Shown piece by piece: positions 47,900 through 59,737 of a stretch of 64,000 nt of DNA; position 1 is the first letter of the stretch; the number at the start of each line of letters is the position of its first letter. A program made the translations under genes and the position numbers. Source of the DNA: Marsupella aquatica (taxonomy: Eukaryota > Marchantiophyta); contig OZ316891.1 of the NCBI GenBank assembly GCA_973895155.1, positions 7,688,001 to 7,752,000 of the forward strand. The letters run 5' to 3'. The notes under the pieces were generated by a model. It had not been told where the DNA came from. It ran no database searches and worked only from the letters and a program-made list of their open reading frames with translations.

Positions 47900-48370
47900 G
47901 GCCTTCTTGCTGGGAGTGGAGACAGACAGACTAGACTCTTTCCCCCGACTCTCTTATTCGAGAGAATAATCTCTATTACTTGTCTCCCATACACTTTCAG
48001 AGCATTTCAGTACTGCTACTTTGGACAGCAGGACGAGCAGAAGGCCAGGCAGCGCTCGAATTCAGCACAACGACCACGGCATCCATAACCTTGCTTTGCA
48101 GCAGTGGAGACAGACAGACTAAACTCCTCTCGAAGGTCTTTCTTTCTTCTTCGAGAACACTGATCACTATGATTTCTCTCCCCATATACTATCAGACCAA
48201 TTCGGTACCACTTCGGATGGCTGCAGACGGCCAGGCGGTGCTGGAATTCAACGCAACAGCAAAAGCATCCATAGCCTTGCTATCTGCAGCACACGAGACA
48301 ACAGACTCACTCCCTTATTTCTAGCTGGAGAGATCAATGACCTCTGAAGTTTTTCTCCCCACACCTCAGT
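47840..48370 (-). repeat. Three tandem copies of the phosphatase first-exon/5' region
   Basis: Units of 186-187 bp carry start codons at 47,899-47,897, 48,086-48,084 and 48,272-48,270. Their minus-strand peptides begin MDAMVVGLNSSAVWPSA, MDAVVVVLNSSAAWPSA and MDAFAVALNSSTAWPSA. Upstream of each ATG is a related block (agtctgtctgtctcc on the minus strand in copies 1 and 2, weaker in copy 3). Only the innermost copy continues into the full transit peptide. The outer two reach stop codons shortly after about 27 codons. Confidence 0.9.
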
Positions 48371-48939
48371 AGTCAGTGCTGAGAACCCGAATTCCAGCTC
48401 AGAATTCCCTCAAAGTCTCGGAAGCTCCAGACCAGATTTCTCAGGCCATCGTGCACTACAGTACTCGTTCGTTTGTGGACTTAAAATCGCAGTTGATTCG
48501 GATTTCCCCAGCAGATCTTTTAGAGCAGCAAAGTTTGTCGGAGCATTGTGCACTACCCGTTTTTTCTGTGGACTTAAGAGACTTCTTTATTACAGTATTC
48601 TGCTATCCAGAGAGGACTTCCGAAGTGCTTCCTTCTCGCCACGTCGACGGCTTCCGCCAATGGGTGCCCGTTGTCCTACATGGGGTCCCACCACTTGGGA
48701 AACTGGAAAGCTCTCGTAAATATAGTGTTACTAGATGGGCCCCTCAATTGAGAAGTGTTACTTAATGGACACTGTGAGGCCCCATGAGATTTTAGGACCG
48801 TGAATTTAAGGTCTATCAAGGGGTATGAATCACTCATGGGGTCCATCAAAGAATATCTCTCTTTAGCAAACCAGACTAGACCTGTTCACATACATTGCCT
48901 TTTTTTTTAACCAGGGTACCCTTCTGGTTAGAGTTAGAG

Positions 48940-49347
48940 CATTTTTGTGTGATAATTATATGAGAGGGCCTCTCAAACCTCCAAGTTTAGGGCATTTTGT
49001 GTGATAACTATATAAGAGGGCCTCTCAAACCTCCAACTTTAGGGCATTTTGTGTGATATATTGTAGGGTGTCTCAGAGCTCCCGTTGAGGGCATGGCGTG
49101 ATATATAGTAGGGACTCTCAAACCTTCTGGTTCACTCAGGGCATTGTGTGATATACAGTTAGGAGTCTCAAACCTCCCCATTTAGGGCATTGCATGATAT
49201 CTAGTATGGTGTCTCAAACCTCCACCTTAAGCATTGTGTGATGCATAGTAGGGAGCCTCAAACCTCCCTGTTAAGGGCATTGCGTGATATATAGTAGGGA
49301 GTCTTAAACTTACCTCCCTGTTTAGGGCATTGTGTGATATATAGTAG
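48940..49347. repeat. Minisatellite, ~8 units of 44-52 bp
   Basis: The unit is approximately gtctcaaacctcc, then a short spacer, then tttagggcattgtgtg, then atatatagtaggga. Unit starts fall near 48,971, 49,023, 49,071, 49,116, 49,166, 49,212, 49,256 and 49,302. Units differ by substitutions and small indels. Confidence 0.9.
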
Positions 49348-51582
49348 TATTGTTAAAGGATTTCTCTTAGTCTTGTGACTCATAGATTGCGACACTTAAG
49401 CTAACCACAGTTAGGGTCTTATTTGAGGTTAGGTTAGTCGTGTGTGACCTTGTATATACCAGGGCTAGTGTAAGCCACTGGTATGTGGTGCTTGCTCATT
49501 GTAATAGAGCAACTTGGGAAGAGGGAGAGCATGTGTGTTTGTCTACTCTTGAAGTAAAGTTGATGTGTTTGTGTGAACGTAACCTTGGAGAAGAGGTGAA
49601 CCATGTAGAGATTGTGTCGACTACATGTGCATGGTATGAGTAATGATTGGATCGTCATGAAGGAAGACGTCTTCAACAAACATTGACTTGCCCCATGAGG
49701 CAGAGATTTTGTTACCAAACCCCATGAGAAGTGCTTTCCAGATGCTCTGGTTCCACGTGCAGCCACATCAGCATTTTCCGTCACAAACATGGATGTCTAT
49801 ATTTGCGGCAATAACAAACACGACTGTGTCTGTTTGACTCGAGGCCACTCGCCACAAACACGACCATCTGTGCTTGACTCAAGGCCACCAATTAAAATGG
49901 TAAGACCAAGAAATGATTAAAAAATGCATGTAACAACAACACAGGGAAAACAACCACATGAATAAGCCATCAAATTTCTGAGATCAATGCATGCAGTTGA
50001 TTAAGGACAGCGGTGTGCACATTGAACTATTGATACAGTCAGTCAGGTGTCACATGATAAGGTTTGTCATCTCAAGTCCATTGGGGCTGAATGTTTGTAA
50101 AGGTGCTGTTTAGCTAATTAAGTGGGAACCTATTCACTATACAAATTTGAAGAAAATGGAGTTCCCAAACTTTGCAACCTGGCTTTGCAATGACCTTCAT
50201 CAAACCAATCAAATGAAAGCGACGGAAAAAGAAAAGTGGTGTGGGAATGGGGAAAGAAAGAAACAAAACACTGCTAATTGACATAAATTGTTTGACTGAT
50301 TCATTCTTGTCCACACAAAATTAATTGAGGCAACTTGAATGGATCACCAGTGAAAAGTTGTGTACGAGGCAAAAGATAATAAAGTAACACCTTTCTTCTG
50401 AAACATACTTGCACCACTAGCTATGAGTCAATGCAAAATGAATCATCATTGGACCTGATAAACGATGACAAAATAATGACTAACTTAGAAAGTGGACAAA
50501 AAGTGACTAAGTTGTCCTCTCACAACTTTGGGGACAGAGGAGTTTAAACCTCCTAGTGTTTGGTTGTGTCTACGTACATCAATGCAATACATTATTCACT
50601 TGTAAGTTTACTAATCCTATAAGTATATATCTAACTAGCCTTACCTGTTCCTTGAGCATTAATAGAGACAAAGACCAAAATAAATATTGCAAAAAAAAAA
50701 AAGAATTTGATGCTATCTCCTGTTTCTGTTTCTGTTTCTGTTTACCCCATCCCCATATTTTTTTTTGCACCCTCACTTTGTCCTTATTTAGAGCCCATTT
50801 TCCCCTTTTTTTTGAGTCCAGCTTTGTCTTTATCTTTATGTGGAGTTACAGTCTAGACCCTTCACTCTAGACCCTAGCCCTTGAAAGTAGCTTATGTTTG
50901 CAATTTATTACTAAGATTGCAAAAGAACAAGGGCACCCACAAAGGAGAGAGGATGCCACAGGCAAAAGACCCAATGAAGGGAAAACAGTGAGTATATTTC
51001 CGATATGTAACATGTTGTCTTGATGAATGTATACTTTGTATACAGTCTTAAGTTGCATGCTTTAGAATCATGTCTTCAGTTGTCATGAATTTTTGTCTAG
51101 GTTCTGTAGAAAAGTTTGGTAACTATTGACATAATGGACTCCATGTAAAAATTTCATCCTCTGTTACTATTTGCTGGACCTTTCTGTTGGTGTTAATGGT
51201 ACAGTGAAAACTTTCTGTGCAATTGTGCAAGGAAATGCAGATTTCCATTACACTCAGTGACTCGACATTGGAGCTGTTGGGGCACTGCTTTTGTTGGATT
51301 CGTTGTGGGAAGAATTTAGCTACACTCTTGTTAACTTCCTGTTCGCATAGAACATGCGACCAAAGATCTCATGCAACCCACTGTAGTCATCTCCAATCAA
51401 ACAGGTATGGGAAGCACTCTACAGTTCAAAGAGGTTTAGGGTCCGTCAAACAGTACCTAATCAAAAAGATCATACCCTACAAATTTAGGAGAAGTTGATG
51501 CTTAGATTTGGGCAAACATAATGCTAACATGGACTGAGTTCGTGAACCATGCAACTCCATGGCCTGTGACAGCTTTTAGGTG

Positions 51583-51716
51583 TTGTCTCATTGACAACCA
51601 TCTTGCTTTCAAAATGTTCTGGACAATAGGTGGTTGCAAAAGTTCAATTGTCTCATTGGCAACCATCTTGCTTTCAAAACGTTCTGGACAATAGAGTTTG
51701 GTTGCAAAAGTTCAGT
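51583..51716. repeat. Two-copy tandem duplication, 65 bp
   Basis: Units begin ttgtctcattg at 51,583 and 51,648 and share caaccatcttgctttcaaaa and gttctggacaata. The second unit has a short insertion. Confidence 0.9.
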
Positions 51717-53138
51717 CTTTCTCCACCAGTTTTTTTTTAGCACATTAGACATGGTTTGGAGTCTAATGTACCTACAGTGGTTTTCATGTATTATTAAGGG
51801 AGTTTGGAATTTGTGATGATTACAGCCTTACTCACTTTCACAGTTCACATTTGCAAATGTTCCCTCACTCTAAATCCCAAACCCTCTACCTCTAATGGAA
51901 TCTGATTCTTTGCATTTGTTAGATGATTCCAATAAGAGTTATGTACTCAAATCTCATTGCAATTTCACAGACATGCAAATAGGCAAATAGACAAACATAA
52001 CTGCCTCGATTTCAAACATGTTTCATTGAAAATTGATAACCGACGACTTTCAGATGACTATATGGAGTTCATCATATTTCACTGAAAATTGACAGACCTA
52101 CAAATTACTAAAGATTGGTTTTCTATCCCCATTCTGCTCAAATTTCGGGTACACTGAAGAGTGGGATGGAGGGTTTCTAAAAGTCCATCCTGGTTGCAAA
52201 TCCTATCCACGCATTTAGGTAGGAGTGGATATCTATCCTTTCTTAGATTGGAATTTCGGTGCCCTACACAATTTAGACCCTTTTCATTGTTTATCATCAC
52301 CAATCACCACAAATAAGAATGCTGAGGAGAGCCAACCAAACACCAAAGCTTTCAAGTTGACATGCAGATCATAAGCAACAATTATTTTGCAACTCTGGGT
52401 CTTCTTTCGCTCACAAGCATGTAATCCCACGTCGCCATATATCCTCGAGTATTGTGGCATGACAAAAGTAATCAACACTTCAGCACAATCATAATTGGTG
52501 ATCTAATTTATTGCAGGTTTCTATGGAGATAAGATTTCTGTCTATCTAGATAAGGTTTTGAAGTTCAGCCAACGTCGATCGCACAACAGTGCACTTTCAT
52601 CAACCACATATTTCCAAGCCAGAAGTCAATCCTAAGTCTACGACGACACTTTCAATTTCCTCAGACGAGTCGAATTCTGGTGAGGCCAATTCGAACGTCC
52701 AAGACACTGTTGGATTTGGTGAAGCCATTGCGTGGGTATGAGGATGAGACGCCACTGGCAAGCACTTCGACGAATGAGTTGAGGTTCAAGAATGGGACCG
52801 GTCAAAAATGTGAGTTCAAAGCCGAGCAGAACTCTCGAGTCTTGAGTATATAGTACAAGGCAAATTCGCTTTGAGCGAGAGGCCTTCGAAACAAAGACGG
52901 CTGTAAATCAATCGCTTCCCTTCCCGTTCTGTTCCATAACAACAATGCCATCCGAGTGCAATGCTGAATTCTTGCTGGGGTTGAGAGAATGGCAAAGAAA
53001 GAGTATGGTTGACTGTCCCCGCGATATTGGATTTCCAATAGCTCGTGAGGTGTGGTTATTCGAAAAAATGTCGAAGAAGAAATTGTCGTCCAATGGAGTT
53101 GGACTCGATCTGCTGAACTAATCGAGGTTGCTGTGGGG

Positions 53139-55605
53139 CTACTTATCAGCAGTTGCTTTGCTTCTCTGTTTCAGCAATTTCTCGAGTTCCTCCTTTCCTC
53201 CGACCTTCTCAAGCTCCTGATAGAGTACATCAAGCCGGCACTTATATCTCTCGCTACTGAGATCAATCATCATTCTGTCATAATGTACATCAAGTCCACT
53301 AGTGCGGACATTGAGAACCGACTCAAGAGATCGATCTTGCAATGTACTCAAACCAAAGTACTTAGGATAGCGAAGTCCATGAGGAATAAGCATTTATGTG
53401 GAGTAAATATGAAAGCAATCAGGTACTACATCGACATAATAGACAGCGAAGGGACTACCGTAGGTTCACAACATACCTGCGGTCCCAAAAACAGACCATA
53501 TGGAACGCCCTCGAAGAGATCGGCGTGGTGGAGCTGCATCAAAGAAAATAGGCAAGCAGGATAAGCGCATGCACAACACATCGAGCGAAAATCCTGTCTC
53601 GAGTAGTTAAGCTAGCGTATGTCTTTCACTCTGTACACCTCAGGAGCTCAGGCTTCAACTGGCGGGACGTAAGGGAAGAATGATCGGTGGCGTCTTGAAT
53701 GCACTTGTTCAGTCAGAATGGAAGAAACCGTCGAGATTCTTCAGGGGTCAGACGCAGGAATGACGTGATCAAAATAAACAATTAACACGCAACAGACCAA
53801 GAGTGGGACCAAGATCCAACTTGTCAATGTAAGTGACGCACGTTGAGTAAGGAGGGATAAGGTCGCAAAAACGAATAAGATTGAAGGCTGAAATGCATTG
53901 TAACCAGTACCTGGTGTGCGGCAGCAACCTTCTGCAGATACGGCACGCCAGCAATGGGCCCAACCGGAAAGCGCCGATGAACGAGCCCATCATGTACGAA
54001 CATGTAAGAGATGCCGAACATGGTAATGCCCAAACCCTGCATACGCAAACCTTGAGTAAGTTCTCTTGACTTCCCCAACAAAGAATGCTTGACATTTTGT
54101 TGAAATATCCAATGCAGACAGCGACTAAACAGAATCTACTCACAGCTCCAAAGCAAAGCCCCGGTACAATCCCTTTGTTGAGAAAGCCATAGAGCATCAA
54201 TGAGATGGCAGGGACTGCGTTGATGATAGCAAAAATGTCGTTCGTCTCAAATGGTCCGTCCCTGGGTTTATGGTGAGACTGCGAAGATCAGACGAGCAGG
54301 CACTTGAGACCACGGAACAAAGCGCACATTGAAATGCCTACAGCTGTGTGCATGTTCCACAGAGCAACTCGGAGAGTGACTCACCTCGTGCATGTTCCAC
54401 AGAGACGCATGCCAGAGAGCTCTATGTGCCCAGCGCGCCCAGAACTCCATCCCAATCTATCACCCCAGATAATCCCAATCAGTCCCGATGCGGACTACAA
54501 GTCTGATGACTCAATCAAATTAAATTCAAGCAGTCTGTCACATCAAATAGCTGATTAGAAACTCTCTTTCGCAATTACCCAAACTTCCCATGATTCCCGT
54601 CCTCTCTCAGCTTGAGAATAAGTTTTCTCCAGTCGAACGTTCCCCATCTTGAAAACAAATTTCTTCCTTGACAAATATAGATTTCAGCTGCTACTCTCGT
54701 CCACATGGAGCACGAGATTTAATCTCTACCTCTTGCATGCTTCACTCAGAAGGCCAGTCCCCGTGAAGGTGAAGCTCACAGCTGTGCTGTTCATGAATTG
54801 CATGTAGTGATCATGATGTCGCCAAAGAGATGGACAAAGGTTAAACCCTACTTACAGCAGCACCGACAGCGAGCGAGAACGTTCCAAAGATCTCAATGTA
54901 AGGAATTTCTCCACTGGACTGCAGACATGCCAACAAAGACAGAATTTCAATTTCAGAACTCCTCTGCTTTAGAGAATTCAATCGGAAAGTTTCCAGAAAG
55001 AAGAGTGCTTTTCATTCATTCTACAAAAAAATCGAAGCGGTCACTTTACGCAGTGGGATCCGATCTCAGACCAAGTGAAAGGGACAGAAGCTCATCAAAG
55101 TGGGAGAAACAAGTACCGGCATTTGCCAGACGAAGCGATAAAACACGGCAGCTGCAGCCAAGGCCGTGAAGCCGGTCGTGGATGCGATTGCCGCAAACAA
55201 GTACGTTTTCTGCTGACCCCTCCGCTTTACAATTCTGTTGCTGACCTTGTTCTCCATACCTGCGCTAAATCTTTTGATGGTGTCCCCAACCTCCTCCAAT
55301 CCACTTTTCAGTTCCTCCGAAGAGATGACAGTCTTCAGCTCCTGCTCCTTTCGCTCTGCACCTGTTCCAACATGCGCATCATCTCCTCGAAGTACCGCTG
55401 AAATGCTGCTCTTCCGATGTTCAGCACAGACCGGCGATGGTGCTCTCAATCCAGCCAGCGACGACAGATACCTCCCTCTCCTGGGGAGTAGCGCACACCT
55501 CAGCTGTCCAGAGCTCGCGGGCGGCCATCTGTTAGAATTCGTGGCCGCAGTTCGAAATGTCTGCAATCCACCTTCCACTACGGGCAAAGGCGCTGCCGAC
55601 AGCAT
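53139..55605 (-). CDS. BCH: Beta-carotene 3-hydroxylase, non-heme di-iron, chloroplastic
   Basis: Seven in-phase exons on the minus strand: 55,605-55,117, 54,918-54,856, 54,456-54,385, 54,278-54,144, 54,036-53,911, 53,533-53,477 and 53,216-53,139, giving 339 residues, close to the usual family length. Residues 1 to about 80 are Ala/Ser/Arg-rich and read as a transit peptide. Membrane segments include TTGFTALAAAAVFYRF and the Ala/Leu/Val-rich exon 2-4 helices. All iron-binding His motifs are present: HRALWH (195-200), HESHH (207-211), HDGLVH (268-273) and HQLHH (294-298). VPYGLFLGPQ and ELEKVGG close the protein. The enzyme hydroxylates the beta rings of beta-carotene to give beta-cryptoxanthin and zeaxanthin in plastid membranes. 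A TATA-like box lies about 345 bp upstream of the ATG. Confidence 0.95.
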
Positions 55606-55948
55606 TGCGGTCACCACCACCAATCCCCAAGCCGCCCAGCTCGTACTCCCTACTTCAAGAGTTCGCCACTGTAAAAGTTCCCTCAGTACCTTGCTCTCGC
55701 TCTTTTCTATCCTTCGGGAATCGGATCAACACCCGTCTCGCAAAGGCCTCGTTCAACAAAAGCTCACGCTGAAAAAGCTCTCTCCTGAGCTAGAGTTGCC
55801 CGATCTGAAGAGAAGTAAAACCGAGCTACTGCACTCCATGAGGTCTCAATGGGAGGGGCCCCTGTTTGATCTTTTGGGAATCGGAATCCACGGCCTCTGC
55901 CTTGCTGTCTGCCGCACAGGACATCATGGCCGCCGCAGAGAAGGGGCG

Positions 55949-55955
55949 ATTTATA
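55949..55955 (-). promoter_or_regulatory. TATA-like box upstream of BCH
   Basis: TATAAAT on the minus strand lies about 345 bases upstream of the BCH ATG, in a GC-rich context. It would imply a 5' UTR of roughly 310 bases. Confidence 0.4.
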
Positions 55956-56288
55956 GCCACTCCAACAGTGAAATCTCGAGACCTCCACTGCCCGTCTCTC
56001 CTCTGCTCCGATCGAATGATCCAGAATTCCAGATGGCTTGCAGGGAACGAAATGCAAGTCAGCACAGTAACGAGGATGTGTGCGTGGGCATCCCACCCGT
56101 TCACCACCGCGGAGGCGATTCTGCCTCTGGACGAATGTCGCCCTCCCGGCGCACTGCGTCATCGATCTCCCCACAAGCCACCCAACTGACCCAAGCCTCA
56201 GTATCCAACAATTCGGATGGCTGGCATTCGAACGCACCCAAGCAATTCACTCGGGAACCACGATTCTATCATCGCACGACTGTATCGC

Positions 56289-56314
56289 CTCTCTCTCTCT
56301 CTCTCTCTCTCTCT
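56289..56314. repeat. (CT)n microsatellite
   Basis: About 13 CT units lie at the border between the BCH 5' region and the AT-rich repeat block. Confidence 0.95.
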
Positions 56315-56318
56315 AGTA

Positions 56319-56800
56319 GTTATTTTACTGGCCATTAAAATTTCAATTTTCACAAACTCTCTAACAGTACCTTAGTGGTCACTCGGTTATTTAAAATTTT
56401 CCCAGTCTCTCTATAGTGGTAACTTGGTTAATGAGTTAAAAAGCAGCATGGCCTTAGAACGGGCAGCTATATCTGAAAGAGTTTTAAAAAATAGCATGGT
56501 CTTAAAACAGGCCAGCTATATCTGAATTGGGATAAGTTATTTTACTCGCCATTAAAATTTCAATTTTCACAATCTCTCTAACAGTACCTTAGTGGTCACT
56601 CTGTTATTTAAAATTTTCCCAGTCTCTCTATAGTGGTCACTTGGTTAATAAGTTAAAAAAATAGCATGGTCTTAGAACCGGCCAGCTATATATATGTGAA
56701 TGGGGATAAGTTATTTTACTGGCCATTAAATTTTAAATTTTCACAATCTCTCTAAGAGTAGTTTAGTGTTCACTTGGTTATTAAAAATTTTACGAATGTA
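56319..56800. repeat. Tandem ~180-215-bp repeats, three copies
   Basis: Units begin gttattttact.gccattaaa at 56,319, 56,534 and 56,710 and share cacaatctctctaa.agta, ttagtggtcact and agcatggtcttag blocks. Copy 1 contains an extra internal duplication of the agcatgg...gcagctatatctga segment, and copy 3 is partial. Related phrases (gccattaaaatt, tcacttggtt) continue sparsely to about 57,660. Confidence 0.85.
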
Positions 56801-58763
56801 GCTTGGTTGGCTACAGTAAAGACTGTTGGGATTTATTTGTTTGCATTTTTGAGTGCATTACTTTTCCATTCAACCTCCCTTCTTTTGAGGAGAGGATTAT
56901 GGAAAACACCATATTCACAAGAAATGTGAAATCCAAATATAGTTTTACATATAAAACAAAATAGTAGATTGTATCAAAGATCATAAGATTTGTTTTTAAT
57001 TCTTTCGTGTTTTTTGGCCAATTGCATAATAATCACTTTTTTTCATGGTCCTTTAATTTCAATTTTCTATTTTAAAGATTCACTTTTTCTAACCAAAACA
57101 TCATTCAAGTTTTTACTTATATTTGTGTGATAGTTAAAGGCATTATATTTCACAATGCCCACTAACCAGGACATTATCCTATTCATATTGGTCACTTGGT
57201 ATTCTGAAGGAGTAAAAGCTATTTTGCTAGCCAATGAAATTTTAATTTTCACAATCTCTCTAACAATACCTTAACTATTGGTCACTTGGTTATTTATAAG
57301 TTTTGGCAGTCTCTCAGCAGTATTGTAGTGGTAACTTGGTTCGCTATTCTGAACGGGCAAATTTTTAATTTTCACAGCCTCTCAACACTGCAGGGGTATC
57401 TTGGTGCAATTCTGAATGGTGAACTTTTTTTTTTTTTTGCTTCCAGGCTTTCCCTGGTGGCCATTCTAATTTCTCCAAGTCTCTCTATCATACTGGCTTA
57501 ACTTGGTTTAGGATCCTGGATGGCAAAAAGTTATTTTTACTTGCTTCTTGACTTATGTGGGTGGCCATTAAAATTTTACCAGTCTCCCATAGTACATAAG
57601 GGGTAACGTGGTTTGCGATTCTGAATAGTGAAAATTTATTTTTACTTGGTTAGAGACTTTTGCAGGCATCCATTAGAATTTTCTCAATCTGCTTTTCCCT
57701 AATTTCAATTACACCCAAAGCATGTGTTTGTGTACTATTTCAACACAAAAATCCAGGGGCAATTTGTCCCATAAATACTATTTCAGGATGTGATATCTGC
57801 AATTTAGATTCCTCACTAAATTGCTGTCATAGTTTTCCATACCGCTGATTTTGGAGGTCGAATTTTGGCGGTATTATTATTTGCTAGAACCAGATTCATT
57901 GATTCAGACTACGGTTAAAGTGAGGCAGTTAACCGCCATCGAGCACTTTTCTCGTCTGTGTCAACGCGAGGCGATCGGAAAGATTGGACGGCCGAAAGGC
58001 TGTCCACGTTGTCTCTGCGGGCCCACACATTTCTAATCTCCTTCCCGCGGCCGAAAAAGACACTAAACTGGCCCACCACTTGACCGAGGGTCTGATACTC
58101 TAAAATATAATCATAATTATCTCCCTGCCCCCCGTAAATCCCGTAGGCATACGGTACGCCCCTTACTGGACGGTAGGAATATATTCTGCAACGTGATTAG
58201 CTCCAAGGTTCCTGGAAATGGACCTCGTACTCCTCTGATGTACCGTAGGGAATATCAAGCACTAACCTTGTTAGGATGTATCTGTGAAGAACATTCTAGG
58301 CAGTTGGATCTGGAAATACCGATGTATCAGTGCATACATTGGTTTTCAAAGTAAAAATTAAAATTTAGGTACTACAGTCACGCTCTTCACCATAATTTGA
58401 AACGTAAAAGCGTTTAGTAACAGGCAGCCGCCACTTTCCCAAGCAGAACTGGGGGATCTACTGTAGTGAGCCAAACTTAGATTAATAATTAATAATATCC
58501 TTAAGAAAATTTTAAAAGTGCCCTAGTTTGTCTTTCCTAAAACCCATGGGCATGGGAACTGTTAGAGAGTTTGTTTTAATGTTTTGTCTCCAACACATGA
58601 TGTCTCGGATGACAGGGGTTGACTAGATAGTGTCCACAAAATATCCCACGAAATATCCCAGGAAGGAACACCAGTCCCAACCGCTATCCACCAGGTTTGG
58701 GGGGTAACAAATATTCTCTTAAAAATATTAGGGACTAAATTTGCTTAAGTGAAAATATGGAAG
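56801..58763. other. Intergenic, no supported gene
   Basis: AT-rich DNA with diverged relatives of the preceding repeat up to about 57,660. A short frame at 57,851-58,036 has no recognisable domain. Confidence 0.4.
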
Positions 58764-58915
58764 AGATTTGTTTGGTGGGACCCCAAATGGAAATGTTTTA
58801 CTTGATAGGACCCTTGAAAGTTTGGGTCTGTCTATTCAAGGTAAATAAACGGTGTGGATTACTCAGGGATCCTATCAAGTAAAACATTTCCATTTGGGGT
58901 CCCACCAAGCAAATC
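58764..58915. repeat. Near-perfect ~150-nt hairpin (foldback element or small-RNA precursor)
   Basis: The left arm (about 58,764-58,813) and the right arm (about 58,866-58,915) are reverse complements over about 49 nt with 2 mismatches, including a perfect 39-nt core that starts ttggtgggaccccaaatgga. The loop is about 50 nt. No protein coding was seen. Confidence 0.85.
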
Positions 58916-59571
58916 CCTCGAAAATATAGTTACTTATATAACTAGAGTTTATAAATGAAACAGTAACTTATGTGAAGAGGGTCAACGACCCAAAGACCTC
59001 CTTGACAGCCATAAGATGCTCGAGCGTAATGCAAAACATATGTATATCGTCAAAAAATACAGCGACTGATTAATTGAATGAACAATAAATCAATGCCTAC
59101 AGTAGCGTTCATACGTGTCAGCAGGCCCTCAAAATGGAAATCAGAACCCTAGACCTTAATTGTTTAACGGTACTTTAGTACTACTGTAGAATGATACTAT
59201 CGGACTGCCTTGCCTCAGACGTGGAACATTGCTGTGAACCGCGGTCCGGAGGGGGCCATGCATGCAGTCGGGGCAGACGAGCATCTAAAATCTAACCTGA
59301 GGTGAAGCCGTAGGCTTATCTTGGAGCGGAGGGACAGGTGGCCGCCCCTCTGTGGCCAGGCCCTCACTTCCGAACGAATGTTTGCCGAATGGGACTTCTG
59401 GGAGTCCTCCGGCTGCCAATCCTCTTGTCCTGTGTCTCCTGATTGATGATGATGTGCCTCATCGCCTCCCCAGGTATATTATCATCAGCTTTTTTAGTGG
59501 CGAAAATTCGCCAAAATGCCACTTTTCGTTGAAAAGTCTTCTCCCTAGTCCCTAGTCCCTAGTCCATACTG

Positions 59572-59737
59572 TAGATTTAATAATAACATGTGATCATTCG
59601 ATCTCCAATCTAGGATACCAGCAGAGTCTGGCTCATCGGTTCGTCTCCATATCTCTAGATTTAATATATGAGAATTGGATCTCCAATCTAGGATAATAAC
59701 CAGCAGATGCTTCTGGGTAATGGGTTCTAATGTCACC
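59572..59737. repeat. Two-copy ~83-bp duplication
   Basis: Units start tagatttaata at 59,572 and 59,655 and share gatctccaatctaggata followed by a ccagcag block. A weaker third start (cagatttaaaatatgacat) lies near 59,778. A (ccctagt)n triplet precedes at 59,543-59,564. Confidence 0.75.

Larger units (their letters stand above)
48371..53138. other. Intergenic between the two plastid genes
   Basis: No gene is supported. The region contains the minisatellite at 48,940-49,347 and the duplication at 51,583-51,716. The part near 52,850-53,138 is probably the 3' UTR of the beta-carotene hydroxylase gene. A 99-codon open frame without ATG (52,554-52,853, plus) is noted under findings. Confidence 0.4.

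Noticed and set aside
55238-56338. 366-codon plus-strand open frame antisense to BCH exon 1 and its promoter
   Set aside because: It overlaps the well-supported BCH first exon on the other strand, has no recognisable domain or splice context, and ends in a Ser/Leu run from the (CT)n tract. GC-rich antisense frames are often open by chance.
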